Source: Culturomica sp. (GTDB lineage: Bacteria > Bacteroidota > Bacteroidia > Bacteroidales > Marinifilaceae). From it: a stretch of 34,477 nt of DNA. Position 1 is the stretch's first letter. The number at the start of each line of letters is the position of its first letter. The notes beneath the pieces are model-generated. The model searched no databases, was not told the origin of the DNA, and saw nothing but the letters and a program-made list of their open reading frames with translations. The DNA lies in NCBI GenBank assembly GCA_031262745.1, contig JAISHE010000038.1, forward strand, positions 1-34,477, given 5' to 3'. A program made the translations under genes and the position numbers. This document shows, one piece after another, positions 16,461-23,752 of this stretch.

Positions 16461-16665
16461 GTGCTAATAGGCACAATATAAAAGACATATAAAAATAGCG
16501 AATTACTTGCTATTCTTGAATCTCGATTTTCCACAATTCTAACCTCAAAAGAGGACTATCTCAAGAATAAGTTAGTGAAACGCCACCGTGTGTGGCGTGG
16601 ATCAACTTGCCAGGGATAGAGGCGTGGAAACCTGAGATTCAGACAGGTTGTTTCCACGCTATTTT
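16461..16665 (+). ncRNA. Structured RNA region of unknown class upstream of the graspetide genes
   Basis: The 585 bp between gldA and the next gene hold no supported protein gene but many stems: GTGC/GCAC (16461-16474), AATAGC/GCTATT (16494-16499 with 16509-16514), TATTCTTGA/TCAAGAATA (16511-16519 with 16561-16569) enclosing CCTC-AAAA-GAGG (16543-16554), CGCCAC/GTGGCG (16581-16597), and a long terminator stem (16622-16659). The second and third stems share bases 16511-16514 and so exclude each other, as in a switch. The region could be an independent small RNA or a leader of the graspetide operon. I cannot match it to a known RNA family by eye. Confidence 0.45.
16622..16665 (+). terminator. 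Strong intrinsic terminator
   Basis: GCGTGGAAAC pairs perfectly with GTTTCCACGC (16622-16631 with 16650-16659), extended inward by CTG/CAG across a small bulge, and the run ATTTTTATT follows. It would end a plus-strand transcript starting in the structured region, or act as an attenuator 120 bp before the precursor gene at 16785. Confidence 0.7.
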
Positions 16666-16749
16666 TATTGTCAAAAATTGAAAAAGGGTCAATGAAAAAT
16701 AAAAGGAGTTGCCGATAGCCGATAAAGTGGAGGCAAAATTAATAAAACT

Positions 16750-16767
16750 TTCCGCAAAAGGGCGGAA
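16750..16767 (+). other. Hairpin just before the precursor start codon
   Basis: TTCCGC (16750-16755), loop AAAAGG, GCGGAA (16762-16767), ending 17 nt before the ATG at 16785. It could influence ribosome access or mRNA stability for the putative peptide precursor. Confidence 0.4.
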
Positions 16768-16784
16768 GTAAAGCAAAAAGTATT

Positions 16785-17054
16785 ATGACAAATTTAAATT
16801 TTAACACGCAGAAGTACAACAGTGTAATGCCACTTTTGATGAATTACACACCAAGTACAAAAATTGAAGAATGCGATGCTTCTCAAAACTTAATGTATGA
16901 CTATTTGAAACAGATTATTCCTATTGAGATGAAGATTGTAGGAACAAAATCGTTAAAAACTTCTCAGACGAGAGTTAAGAATTCTGCTGTTGGTTGTGGT
17001 TATGTTAATCATCCAGATAGAAAAAACGAAATTGATGACCAAAAAAATGCCTAA
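16785..17054 (+). CDS. Putative graspetide (ATP-grasp RiPP) precursor peptide
   Basis: 89 residues; I do not recognise the family. The case for a precursor is context: it ends 3 bp before an ATP-grasp gene of the graspetide synthetase type. The N-terminal part contains VMPLLMNYTPSTKIEE, which might serve as a leader recognition segment, as PFFARFL does in microviridin precursors. The C-terminal third is rich in possible ester or amide donors and acceptors: TKSLKTSQTR upstream, then HPDRKNEIDDQK. Two cysteines are present (around residues 29 and 71). It lacks the tandem TxxxxEE cores of classical marinostatin or chryseoviridin precursors. It may instead be an unrelated small protein. Confidence 0.5.
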   Translation: MTNLNFNTQKYNSVMPLLMNYTPSTKIEECDASQNLMYDYLKQIIPIEMKIVGTKSLKTSQTRVKNSAVGCGYVNHPDRKNEIDDQKNA

Positions 17055-17057
17055 CAA

Positions 17058-18116
17058 GTGATTCTCATCATTACCAACAAAGAAGATGTTCACCCAACGC
17101 CCGTGATTGAGTATTTAAGCGAAAAGCAAATACCTGTTTTTCGCTTGAATACTGAATCGTTACTCTCTGATTATCAATTTAATTGGTGGTGCAATGATAC
17201 TGAAACTGATTTTTACATTAAAAACACAAAAAACGGCTTGGAGTTGAAAGGCAGTGAAATTACTGCTGTTTGGGAACGCCGCCCAGAACTTCCCAAAGAA
17301 TTGCCGATAGATAATATTCCCGAAATCAATGAACATAATTTGAAAGAGGCTCGCGGTTTTCTTTCATTTTTGCGTTATTTCCTAAAAGATGTTTATTCAA
17401 TTGGTAGTATTGTTTTCGACAAAGTAAGTGCCTCGAAAATGCTTCAATTAAAAACAGCGCAAGACTTGGGAATAACTATTCCTGCAACTTGTTTTTCCAA
17501 CCGAAAAGAAGATATTGTCAATTTTGCAAAAAACCATGAATATGTTATACTTAAATCTATCGAAAACGATAATATTTGGTTGAACGATGAACACGAATAT
17601 CTGTTTTATGCCCAAAAGGTAAAATCTTCGTTACTTTCCGAGAATCCCGATGAAATGTTCTCTCAAACTGTCAATTATGTGCAAAACTATATTGAAAAAC
17701 AGTTTGAACTTCGGATAACGGCATTACGTTACAACCAAATTTTTGCTTGCAAAATTGATTCTCAAATTTTGGACGAAGACAAAGGTAAAATTGATTGGCG
17801 ACAAGGATACGATTACGGTCTGAAATATGAGCCGTTTGAGTTGCCGAAAAAAATCTATCATTTTTGTTCAATGTATTTGGAAAAAATGAATCTAAACTTT
17901 GGCTGTTTTGATATGATTGTAACTCCTGAAAACGAATATGTTTTTTTAGAATGTAATCCTAACGGTCAATGGTTGTGGATTGAATTTGAAACAGGAATGA
18001 AAATATCGGTGGCAATTGCTGATACGTTAAGCAGTAGTATTGCTAAACTTACAACTGAAAACTCAAAAGAAATGTCACGGATATTATCAATTAAAGAATT
18101 GTACAAAAATGAATAA
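17058..18116 (+). CDS. ATP-grasp peptide maturase of the graspetide (MvdD-like) type
   Basis: 352 residues from a GTG at 17058, the only good start next to the upstream stop (protein begins with the strand MILIITNKEDVHPTPVIEYL). The preATP-grasp part carries ITAVWERRPELPKE, typical of MvdC/MvdD-like enzymes. The ATP-grasp fold follows, with SKMLQLKTAQDLGITIPAT, then metal-binding residues in FGCFDMIVTPENEYVFLECNPNGQW (Asp, Glu, Asn). NPNGQWLWIE is a hallmark of ligases that make side-chain esters or amides in precursor peptides (microviridin, grasp-with-spasm). No radical SAM partner, N-acetyltransferase or exporter with peptidase is nearby. It overlaps the following nuclease gene by 8 nt, so the two products are probably cotranslated. 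Confidence 0.85.
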   Translation: MILIITNKEDVHPTPVIEYLSEKQIPVFRLNTESLLSDYQFNWWCNDTETDFYIKNTKNGLELKGSEITAVWERRPELPKELPIDNIPEINEHNLKEARGFLSFLRYFLKDVYSIGSIVFDKVSASKMLQLKTAQDLGITIPATCFSNRKEDIVNFAKNHEYVILKSIENDNIWLNDEHEYLFYAQKVKSSLLSENPDEMFSQTVNYVQNYIEKQFELRITALRYNQIFACKIDSQILDEDKGKIDWRQGYDYGLKYEPFELPKKIYHFCSMYLEKMNLNFGCFDMIVTPENEYVFLECNPNGQWLWIEFETGMKISVAIADTLSSSIAKLTTENSKEMSRILSIKELYKNE

Positions 18117-19308
18117 TGAAATCAAAAACACATTGGATTTTATAAATAAAGTAATGCAACAAGGGCAGAAAGAATACAAACCCTTTTTTGCTTTTTTGCA
18201 GCGATTCGAGGAGTTACGTAAAAAAACAGAAGCGAAATCACCATATCATATAAATGTTATTGATGAACTTCACGCCAACGAAAATGCCCACAGTCGTATT
18301 TTAGCGAAACTTTTGCAACAAAAAACGGTTTATAACCGATTTGAGATATTGGAAAGTTTTATTGAATATATGACCGAACAAAAATCAGCTTCATTCTACA
18401 AACTCAAAATTGAAAGTCCGATAATAACGCAGGAAACAGAACGTATTGACTTGTGGATTAGAGATAAAACATACTCAATAATCATTGAAAACAAAATACA
18501 TTATGCAGGCGACCAAGAACGGCGATTAGAGCGTTACATTGACAAAACCATAGAAAAAGGTTTCAGTATCGAAAAAATTTTTGTTGTATATTTATCGCCT
18601 CGGCGCGAGGAGCCTGATTTACAAAGTTGGGGAAAATACAAGAACGAGTTTAGAGAACGATATTTGAATTTAAGTTTTAGCAACGATATTTTGCATTGGC
18701 TCAAAGAAAAAGTATTGCCTAATGTGCGACTGAAAGATGTATTTTTACGAAGTGCAATCGAACAATATATAGACCATTTGGAAGGAATTTTTGATTTAAG
18801 AACAATAAACAATAAAGTAAATATGGAATTACGAGATTTTATCAAACAAGAATTGGGGTTAAGTGGTACTCCGACAGAAAACATTGCCAAATTAACGGCT
18901 AAACAGAAAGAAATCAATAAGCTAAATAATCAAATCAGCTTACTGATAGATGAAACTATAAAGGAATCCGATAAACCGTTTTTTAAAGAATGGCAAAAAG
19001 AATCATCTGAAAAATACCCTGATTTACAAAGCGTTTACGAAGAAGCAAGAAGAATGGGCTTTATTGTTCCTATTGACAATTCTACTTCCGTAAGAGTTTC
19101 CATATCATTTGATAATCAGCTGTACTGTCAAATAGATATGGATATTTTTGAGAATCAAAATTTGCCTGAAAGTGTGAGAGAAAAAACAAAATATTTGCTT
19201 CCACGCAAAAACAACAATAATCAAATTTGGAAATACTTTGATAGATTTGATTATGACAGCGTTTTCAAATGCTTCCAAGAAGTGATGAAAACTCTAACAG
19301 AAAAATAA
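18109..19308 (+). CDS. PD-(D/E)XK nuclease superfamily protein (PDDEXK_4-like)
   Basis: 399 residues; the start ATG at 18109 overlaps the ATP-grasp stop by 8 nt, and longer openings of the frame lie wholly inside that gene. The block ELHANENAHSRILAKLLQQ is the N-terminal signature of PF14281-type proteins. The catalytic core follows: ERIDLWIRDKTYSIIIENKI gives the Asp and E-x-K residues, then GDQERRLERYID. The C-terminal 180 residues are helical with no recognised domain. Such proteins are scattered in mobile and defence loci and are presumed nucleases; activity has rarely been shown. Coupling to a RiPP maturase is unusual. Confidence 0.82.
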   Translation: MNNEIKNTLDFINKVMQQGQKEYKPFFAFLQRFEELRKKTEAKSPYHINVIDELHANENAHSRILAKLLQQKTVYNRFEILESFIEYMTEQKSASFYKLKIESPIITQETERIDLWIRDKTYSIIIENKIHYAGDQERRLERYIDKTIEKGFSIEKIFVVYLSPRREEPDLQSWGKYKNEFRERYLNLSFSNDILHWLKEKVLPNVRLKDVFLRSAIEQYIDHLEGIFDLRTINNKVNMELRDFIKQELGLSGTPTENIAKLTAKQKEINKLNNQISLLIDETIKESDKPFFKEWQKESSEKYPDLQSVYEEARRMGFIVPIDNSTSVRVSISFDNQLYCQIDMDIFENQNLPESVREKTKYLLPRKNNNNQIWKYFDRFDYDSVFKCFQEVMKTLTEK

Positions 19309-19309
19309 A

Positions 19310-19852
19310 ATGGGAAAAACTTTTAGATGTTGGCTAATAGCCAATTTTGAAATCATAATGTATGTGCTACTGTTGATTATAAGCGCAATACTGTTATTTG
19401 GCACTTTAGATTTGGAAATTGCATTTGCTTTCAAACTGTTTGTATATTCCGCATTGATTGCAGGTATGCTATCTCTTCCTACAAACAGAGGGTCTATTCA
19501 ATTCGGAAAATATTTGTTTTTAGTCGGATTTGGAATACTTATGACAATAGGTGTGACAATAGGTGCGAAAAATGACCCTGAATATGCCAATTCTGTAATG
19601 CTGAGTCCGATAATCAACAAATTTTGGACTGTTTTTATAATAGCCTCAGTCATAAGTGTTTTTGTTGCTGTTTATACATATATCAATATTGACGAAGTAC
19701 TTTCCCGAAGAATGTTGTGGCGAAACAGCAATGTGAGTATTTTTGAATATTCTTTGTTATATACATTAGATAGATTTTGCAATATTTCTTTATCAATAGT
19801 TGTATCTACATTTTGGCTATGGTCATTAATTGCTTTGATTAAATACATATAA
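19310..19852 (+). CDS. Small integral membrane protein, unknown function
   Basis: 180 residues with about five hydrophobic helices (residues about 10-30, 36-56, 65-85, 105-128 and 155-178). There is no signal peptide or recognised motif. It starts 1 nt after the stop of the nuclease gene, so it belongs to the same operon. It could be an exporter-like or immunity-like partner of the peptide pathway, or a membrane effector; nothing in the sequence decides this. Confidence 0.7.
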   Translation: MGKTFRCWLIANFEIIMYVLLLIISAILLFGTLDLEIAFAFKLFVYSALIAGMLSLPTNRGSIQFGKYLFLVGFGILMTIGVTIGAKNDPEYANSVMLSPIINKFWTVFIIASVISVFVAVYTYINIDEVLSRRMLWRNSNVSIFEYSLLYTLDRFCNISLSIVVSTFWLWSLIALIKYI

Positions 19853-19884
19853 AAAGAAGACCTGCATACAACTGGCGGTTTTGC

Positions 19885-20088
19885 GTGAGTGGAGGTGTAC
19901 GTCCGCAGAAGCATTTGTGGGAATTTGTAAGGAACAAATTATCTCAACCAAAAGAGACGATTGCACCAGTCATAAACGATCAACCTGACGTTTATGACCA
20001 ACTTGAGAAACTCGCAAAATTGAAAGAAAAAGGCATTTTGACACAGGAAGAATTTGACATACAAAAGAAGAAACTACTTAATATATGA
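19885..20088 (+). CDS. Small SHOCT-domain-like protein
   Basis: 67 residues from a GTG at 19885. The frame is open back to 19843 without an ATG, so the start is uncertain. The C-terminal half, VYDQLEKLAKLKEKGILTQEEFDIQKKKLL, has the SHOCT (short C-terminal) pattern, an oligomerisation helix pair often found at protein ends. This could be a small stand-alone protein or the surviving 3' end of a longer gene. It is 32 bp downstream of the membrane protein gene. Confidence 0.5.
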   Translation: MSGGVRPQKHLWEFVRNKLSQPKETIAPVINDQPDVYDQLEKLAKLKEKGILTQEEFDIQKKKLLNI

Positions 20089-20114
20089 CAAGGAAAGGTA
20101 GCCTCCGACAGAGG

Positions 20115-20148
20115 TTTGTCAAACCGAAAAGGCAAGCCTGAGGTTTGC
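20115..20148 (+). repeat. 34-bp imperfect direct repeat, copy 1
   Basis: It begins TTTGTCAAACCGAA and matches 21645-21678 at 29 of 34 positions. This copy contains CAAACC and GGTTTG arms that could form a hairpin. The 255-bp stretch 20089-20343 around it has no supported gene; a 22-codon frame at 20191-20259 is too short to call. Confidence 0.6.
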
Positions 20149-20343
20149 TTATAATCAAGGCAGTTTTCCAAATGGGAAAGTTTAGCAGAAATGGGTAAGA
20201 ATACAACATTGATAAAGAAGCAAATAGAAAATCTTTCATTAGCAGATTTCAAGTTGTAATAAAGTACTATAGATTTAAGAAATTACGCAACGGAAAACAA
20301 CGAAAGTATTGTCGGTAAATGCCGGAATGCTACAATTGACAAA

Positions 20344-21414
20344 TCAAATTTTATCTATTCTATTAGCGTGATACTCCTTTGCTATTGCAATGGCACGCTG
20401 TAACTTTTCGCTCAATAATTTTTTATCGGGCAATTGCGTGTAGTATTGCGCTACTCTAATGCTATTGTCGTCAAGCATTAGATATTCAATGTGTTCGGTA
20501 TTGCCTTCCGAACAAAGAATTAAGCCTATGGGCGATTCTTCGCCCTCCATTCGCTCGTTTTTATTTAGATACCTCAAATACAGCAACATCTGTCCTTCGT
20601 GTTCGGGTTTAAATTTGCCGAGTTTCAAATCAATGGCTACTAAACGGCGCAACTTCCTGTGATAGAACAACAGATCTATGTAGTAATCGGTAGAATCAAT
20701 CGTTATTCGTTTTTGTCTATCCAAAAACGCAAAATCCGTACCCAATTCTTTGATGAATGATTGTATTTGAATTAAAATAGCATCTTCCAAGTCTTTTTCG
20801 CTATACACATCGGTCAATCCGAGCATATCCAAAAAATAATCGCTGCGAAAAACGATGTTTGGCGTGAGCGCATTAGTCCCTTTTACTTTTGCAAGTTCCT
20901 GTTTAATAACTTCTTCCGGCTTTTTGCTCAATGCTGTTAATTCGTAAAGTTGGTGGTCTATTTTTTCGTTCAATGTTCGCGTATCCCAATGTTCTAACCG
21001 ACACATTTCCATATAGAACGCTCGTTTTAATTCATCGTCAATGCTCATCAACGACCGTAAATGCGTCCACGTTAATTGGGTACTCACTGCGTACAGAATT
21101 TCATCTTCGGAAAAAGTGTACGCACTGCGTACACAATGTTGAAGTTTATAAAATCCCCAACCTTTTCCGTATTTTTCGACAAGTGCAACGGCAAGATTTT
21201 TAATTATTTGCTTCCCGTATTCGGCTCTTTTATTGAACAAAACATCTTCTTTGATACGTTTACCAATCTGCCAATGCAACATACAGGCTTCTGCATTTAT
21301 TGTCGTAGCCAATCGCTGACGGGTGTTCTCTATCAGCGAACAAACATCATTGTAAAGTTTGTTTTCAACTTGCTGCTCAGGTAAAGCATCTATTTTTTCG
21401 ATGTCTTTATTCAT
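20344..21414 (-). CDS. DUF1016 (YhcG-like) family, PD-(D/E)XK nuclease-fold protein
   Basis: 356 residues. The N-terminal DUF1016_N part has INAEACMLHWQIGKRIKEDV, GKQIIKNLAVALVEKYGKGWG and QLTWTHLRSLMSI. The C-terminal nuclease-like part has TDVYSEKDLEDAILIQIQSFIKELG, then YYIDLLFYHRKLRRLVAIDLKLGKFKPEHEGQM, in which the acidic residues and the lysine of IDLKLGK fit the PD-(D/E)XK core. Length is normal and the frame is intact. The family is common beside restriction-modification and in mobile islands; a nuclease role is predicted from fold. It is oriented against the other island genes and flanked by the two 34-bp repeats. Confidence 0.9.
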   Translation of the reverse strand: MNKDIEKIDALPEQQVENKLYNDVCSLIENTRQRLATTINAEACMLHWQIGKRIKEDVLFNKRAEYGKQIIKNLAVALVEKYGKGWGFYKLQHCVRSAYTFSEDEILYAVSTQLTWTHLRSLMSIDDELKRAFYMEMCRLEHWDTRTLNEKIDHQLYELTALSKKPEEVIKQELAKVKGTNALTPNIVFRSDYFLDMLGLTDVYSEKDLEDAILIQIQSFIKELGTDFAFLDRQKRITIDSTDYYIDLLFYHRKLRRLVAIDLKLGKFKPEHEGQMLLYLRYLNKNERMEGEESPIGLILCSEGNTEHIEYLMLDDNSIRVAQYYTQLPDKKLLSEKLQRAIAIAKEYHANRIDKI

Positions 21415-21644
21415 TCTATACTCTGTTTCTTAATGCTTTATAAAAGATTGCGATTACAAAGTTACACAAATATTTTAATGTGCAATTTTTCCCGTCGTTT
21501 TCCATTCTGGCAACCGTATGAAATTTTGTCATTTTTGTAATTGCCTGATAATAAGATTGAAAAATTACCACTAAGTCTCTGTTTAGCGAAGCATCTCGCA
21601 AAAGTAAATTTCTAATTCACAATGTAAAATGAATAGTTTACTGA

Positions 21645-21678
21645 TTTGTCAAACCGAATAAACAAGCCTAAGGTCTGC
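21645..21678 (+). repeat. 34-bp imperfect direct repeat, copy 2
   Basis: It matches 20115-20148 at 29 of 34 positions. It lies 28 bp downstream of the stop of the small DUF1016-like fragment, on that fragment's strand. Copy 1 likewise lies downstream of the intact DUF1016 gene. The 478-bp stretch 21415-21892 contains this repeat, the fragment below and the right island boundary. Confidence 0.6.
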
Positions 21679-21706
21679 AAGGAAATACACATAACCAAGT
21701 TAAAAA

Positions 21707-21886
21707 CTATTGATGTAATTCCCTTTTTATAAAATTCTCAAGCACTTTCTTTTCCGGTAATTTGACAAGATATTGGGATATAAATAGCTGGTTATATGCA
21801 TTGGTAATTTGGCGGTTACCGGCTGCCACAAGCTGTAATTGTGAAAATTGAAGTAAGCGGAACAAAGTGAGGATTAATTGAACCAT
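21707..21886 (-). pseudogene. Possible C-terminal remnant of a second DUF1016 protein
   Basis: A 59-codon frame with an ATG at 21886 encodes a protein whose second half reads QLFISQYLVKLPEKKVLENF. This resembles the end of the intact neighbour (IRVAQYYTQLPDKKLLSEKL). The upstream part of a DUF1016 gene is missing, cut off at the island boundary 4 nt before the ATG. A 34-bp sequence follows it that also occurs downstream of the intact gene. I read it as a truncated paralogue, but it could be an independent small protein. Confidence 0.4.
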
Positions 21887-21889
21887 ACG

Positions 21890-21911
21890 AACTTATTGCG
21901 CTTTAACCGGA
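21890..21911 (+). repeat. Right 22-bp direct repeat (island boundary, inside a gene 3' end)
   Basis: Exact copy of 16200-16221. On the minus strand it carries the last codons (ending Pro-Val-Lys-Ala-Gln) and stop of the lipoprotein gene. Site-specific elements often insert at gene 3' ends and rebuild them in this way. Confidence 0.85.
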
Positions 21912-22747
21912 GTGATAAGCGGTGTATAGTTATTTATAATAGGTAGGAAGGTATCTCTTTTTATTCGTCGCATGTTGTTACTATCTCTTTTTAACTGTCT
22001 CCTACGTTTTGCTTCTTCTGCCTTAGCAAATTCTTCTTCTTTTTGTTGTTGCATGTTAGCGAGAAAATTCGACCATTTTAAAGCATCTTTTTTAAGATAT
22101 AAATCTGTTGTAATATCTTCGCATGAAGATAGAAAATCATTGGTGAAGTTGATATATTCTTCGGAAGGAGAGTAACTTTCGTCATATTTTTTATGCTTTT
22201 CAGGATAGGCTGCAAGCGAAGCAAATAACTTATGGTAATTGTTTTTAAGTACTTCATTTATAAAATCTTCATTTAAGTTTAGAATTTCAAGAGAATCCAT
22301 ATAATTATTTTCCGACCGTTTCATAATTCTTAAAAACGTTGCTTCGCTGTAAATGTATTCGCTTTCGGAAAATGTTTTAAGATATTTCCCATTTAAGATT
22401 TCGTTTAATAAAGCACCTTTCCCGTAGAACTCGGCACCGAAATTAGTGCTATCAAGGTTAATATATACTTGAAAATCATGATTTTCCTTTAAATACATCG
22501 GAAGCATGAATTTTCCGAATTGTAAAATTGCGGGTGATTCGCCTGAGAATTTTCGGTTGAAAAACGAAGCTGTTCCTAATTCATCAAGTGTGATAATGTG
22601 ATTATTACCGCTGTATGAGAGTGTTAAAGGCGTTGATGGGTGATGACCTTCAATTATGAATTCAATAACAATTCCGCTATCTTTTGCGCAAGAACAAACG
22701 ATGATAATTGCACAAAATCCTAATACAATCTTTTTAACAATTATCAT
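21893..22747 (-). CDS. Lipoprotein of unknown function
   Basis: 284 residues from the ATG at 22747, chosen because it gives a clean lipoprotein signal: MIIVKKIVLGFCAIIIVCSC with lipobox VCSC and Cys20. The frame is open 25 codons further up without signal features. The next 110 residues (IVIEFIIEGHHPSTPLTLSY, LGTASFFNRKFSG) look like the beta-rich DUF4369-type domain found at the start of Bacteroidota thioredoxin-like lipoproteins, but no thioredoxin CxxC domain follows. The C-terminal part is helical and charged (QQQKEEEFAKAEEAKRRRQLKRD). It is probably anchored in an envelope membrane. Its 3' end is the proposed insertion site of the island. Confidence 0.75.
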   Translation of the reverse strand: MIIVKKIVLGFCAIIIVCSCAKDSGIVIEFIIEGHHPSTPLTLSYSGNNHIITLDELGTASFFNRKFSGESPAILQFGKFMLPMYLKENHDFQVYINLDSTNFGAEFYGKGALLNEILNGKYLKTFSESEYIYSEATFLRIMKRSENNYMDSLEILNLNEDFINEVLKNNYHKLFASLAAYPEKHKKYDESYSPSEEYINFTNDFLSSCEDITTDLYLKKDALKWSNFLANMQQQKEEEFAKAEEAKRRRQLKRDSNNMRRIKRDTFLPIINNYTPLITPVKAQ

Positions 22748-22900
22748 GAAACTGTTTATGTGGCAGTTCCTACAAATCGACAAACCTGTAAAATTCATTT
22801 TATAATGAAGAACCTTTTGCAATGTTCGTCAAAAAAAATGATATATGCAAGTGATTTTCAAAAAGTTTGGCGTATAGTAATAGAATAAATCAGTATATGA

Positions 22901-23266
22901 TTAAAAATTATGTTCCAAACATACGGATGTGCAACCGACTCTACTGCCTTTTGCAAGTGGAGGGTTTAGTTTACTTACTTTTATCCGTGCATATTCTAAT
23001 TGCGGGAATTTAGCCGAAAGACTGTCCATAATTCTTTTTGCAACATTTTCTAAAAGATTGGAATTGATTTTCATTTCTTTGTCGACAATTTCATATACTT
23101 CCTGATAATTTAACGCATCTTCGATATTATCTGAATTTGCAGCTGCTTCACAATTATAATGAAGGCACACTTGCACTTTAAATTTGTTGCCCACTTTGCG
23201 TTCAGTTTCAAAACATCCGTGTCCGGCAAAAAACTCCATGTCTTCTATTTCAATAATTCCTTTCAT
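22901..23266 (-). CDS. folB: Dihydroneopterin aldolase
   Basis: 121 residues, the usual length. FolB converts 7,8-dihydroneopterin to 6-hydroxymethyl-dihydropterin and glycolaldehyde in folate synthesis. FFAGHGCFETERKVGNKF contains the substrate-binding Glu22, and KVSKLNPPL near the C terminus contains the catalytic Lys99. The gene starts 12 bp after the stop of the TonB-domain gene and is probably cotranscribed with it. Confidence 0.93.
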   Translation of the reverse strand: MKGIIEIEDMEFFAGHGCFETERKVGNKFKVQVCLHYNCEAAANSDNIEDALNYQEVYEIVDKEMKINSNLLENVAKRIMDSLSAKFPQLEYARIKVSKLNPPLAKGSRVGCTSVCLEHNF

Positions 23267-23278
23267 ATTCCTTTAATT

Positions 23279-23692
23279 TCAAAGTCGATGCAATTTATAT
23301 CTAATCGTATCAGGAACAGGTTGCGCCTGATTTTCTTTTCTCAATATTTCAAATATAACCGGTATCTCCCAATAAACCGACACTGCTTTGCCGTCTCTTT
23401 TAAATGGTTGCCACTTAGGCATTTCGATAATCAGTCGTTTGGCTTCATCGTCGAGTAGAGGATGTACCTTTTTGATAATTTTAACGCTATCAATTGTTCC
23501 TTCCGATGTGATCATAAATCTCACAACCACATCACCCTCAATATCCCTGTCAAATGCTTCCTTGGGATAACGTAGATTTTCAAACATGTAATCACGGGCG
23601 TTTTGATAGTTGAAAGGCAGAGGAGCAATAGTGGAACTTGCCGAACTGTCGGCTGTTATAAACAAAACACCTAATAAAATAGCATGTAACAT
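23279..23692 (-). CDS. TonB C-terminal domain protein
   Basis: 137 residues: a signal-like N terminus (MLHAILLGVLFITADSSASS), then a TonB C-terminal domain, NLRYPKEAFDRDIEGDVVVRFMITSEGTIDSVKI, ending WQPFKRDGKAVSVYWEIPVIF. It has no proline-rich spacer and only a short hydrophobic start, so it is not a classical energy transducer. Short TonB-domain proteins of this sort are common in Bacteroidota, with unclear roles. A perfect -7 box ends 5 nt before the ATG, so the mRNA may have almost no leader. Confidence 0.85.
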   Translation of the reverse strand: MLHAILLGVLFITADSSASSTIAPLPFNYQNARDYMFENLRYPKEAFDRDIEGDVVVRFMITSEGTIDSVKIIKKVHPLLDDEAKRLIIEMPKWQPFKRDGKAVSVYWEIPVIFEILRKENQAQPVPDTIRYKLHRL

Positions 23693-23697
23693 ATCGA

Positions 23698-23705
23698 CAA
23701 AGATA
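23698..23705 (-). promoter_or_regulatory. Candidate -7 box for the TonB-domain/folB operon
   Basis: Minus-strand TATCTTTG fits TAnnTTTG exactly. It ends 5 nt before the start codon at 23692, which would give a near-leaderless transcript. It lies back to back with the purD box 10 bp away. Confidence 0.45.
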
Positions 23706-23715
23706 AGTTTTTTCT

Positions 23716-23723
23716 TACTTTTG
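23716..23723 (+). promoter_or_regulatory. Candidate -7 box for purD
   Basis: TACTTTTG fits the TAnnTTTG consensus, 29 bp before the purD start at 23753. It is divergent from, and 10 bp from, the box at 23698-23705, so polymerases at the two promoters may interfere. Confidence 0.5.
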
Positions 23724-23752
23724 TTGATGTATAAACAAAAAAATCGGACAAT

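Larger units (their letters stand above)
16200..21911. mobile_element. Putative 5.7-kb genomic island flanked by 22-bp direct repeats
   Basis: The 22 bp at 16200-16221 recur exactly at 21890-21911. The right copy contains the last codons and stop of the lipoprotein gene (stop at 21893-21895); the left copy touches the gldA stop. Collapsing the repeats restores two convergent genes 3 bp apart. Another convergent pair in this window (ending 25926 and 25927) has no gap at all, so such spacing is normal here. Cargo: structured RNA region, putative graspetide precursor and ATP-grasp, PD-(D/E)XK nuclease, membrane protein, SHOCT-like protein, DUF1016 nuclease-fold protein and a DUF1016-like fragment. 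No integrase, transposase or terminal inverted repeat was found, so the mechanism is unknown and movement may have needed help in trans. Confidence 0.65.

Noticed and set aside
20191..20259. 22-codon frame as a small gene
   Set aside because: Too short to judge, with no motif and no clear ribosome site; left as part of the intergenic description.
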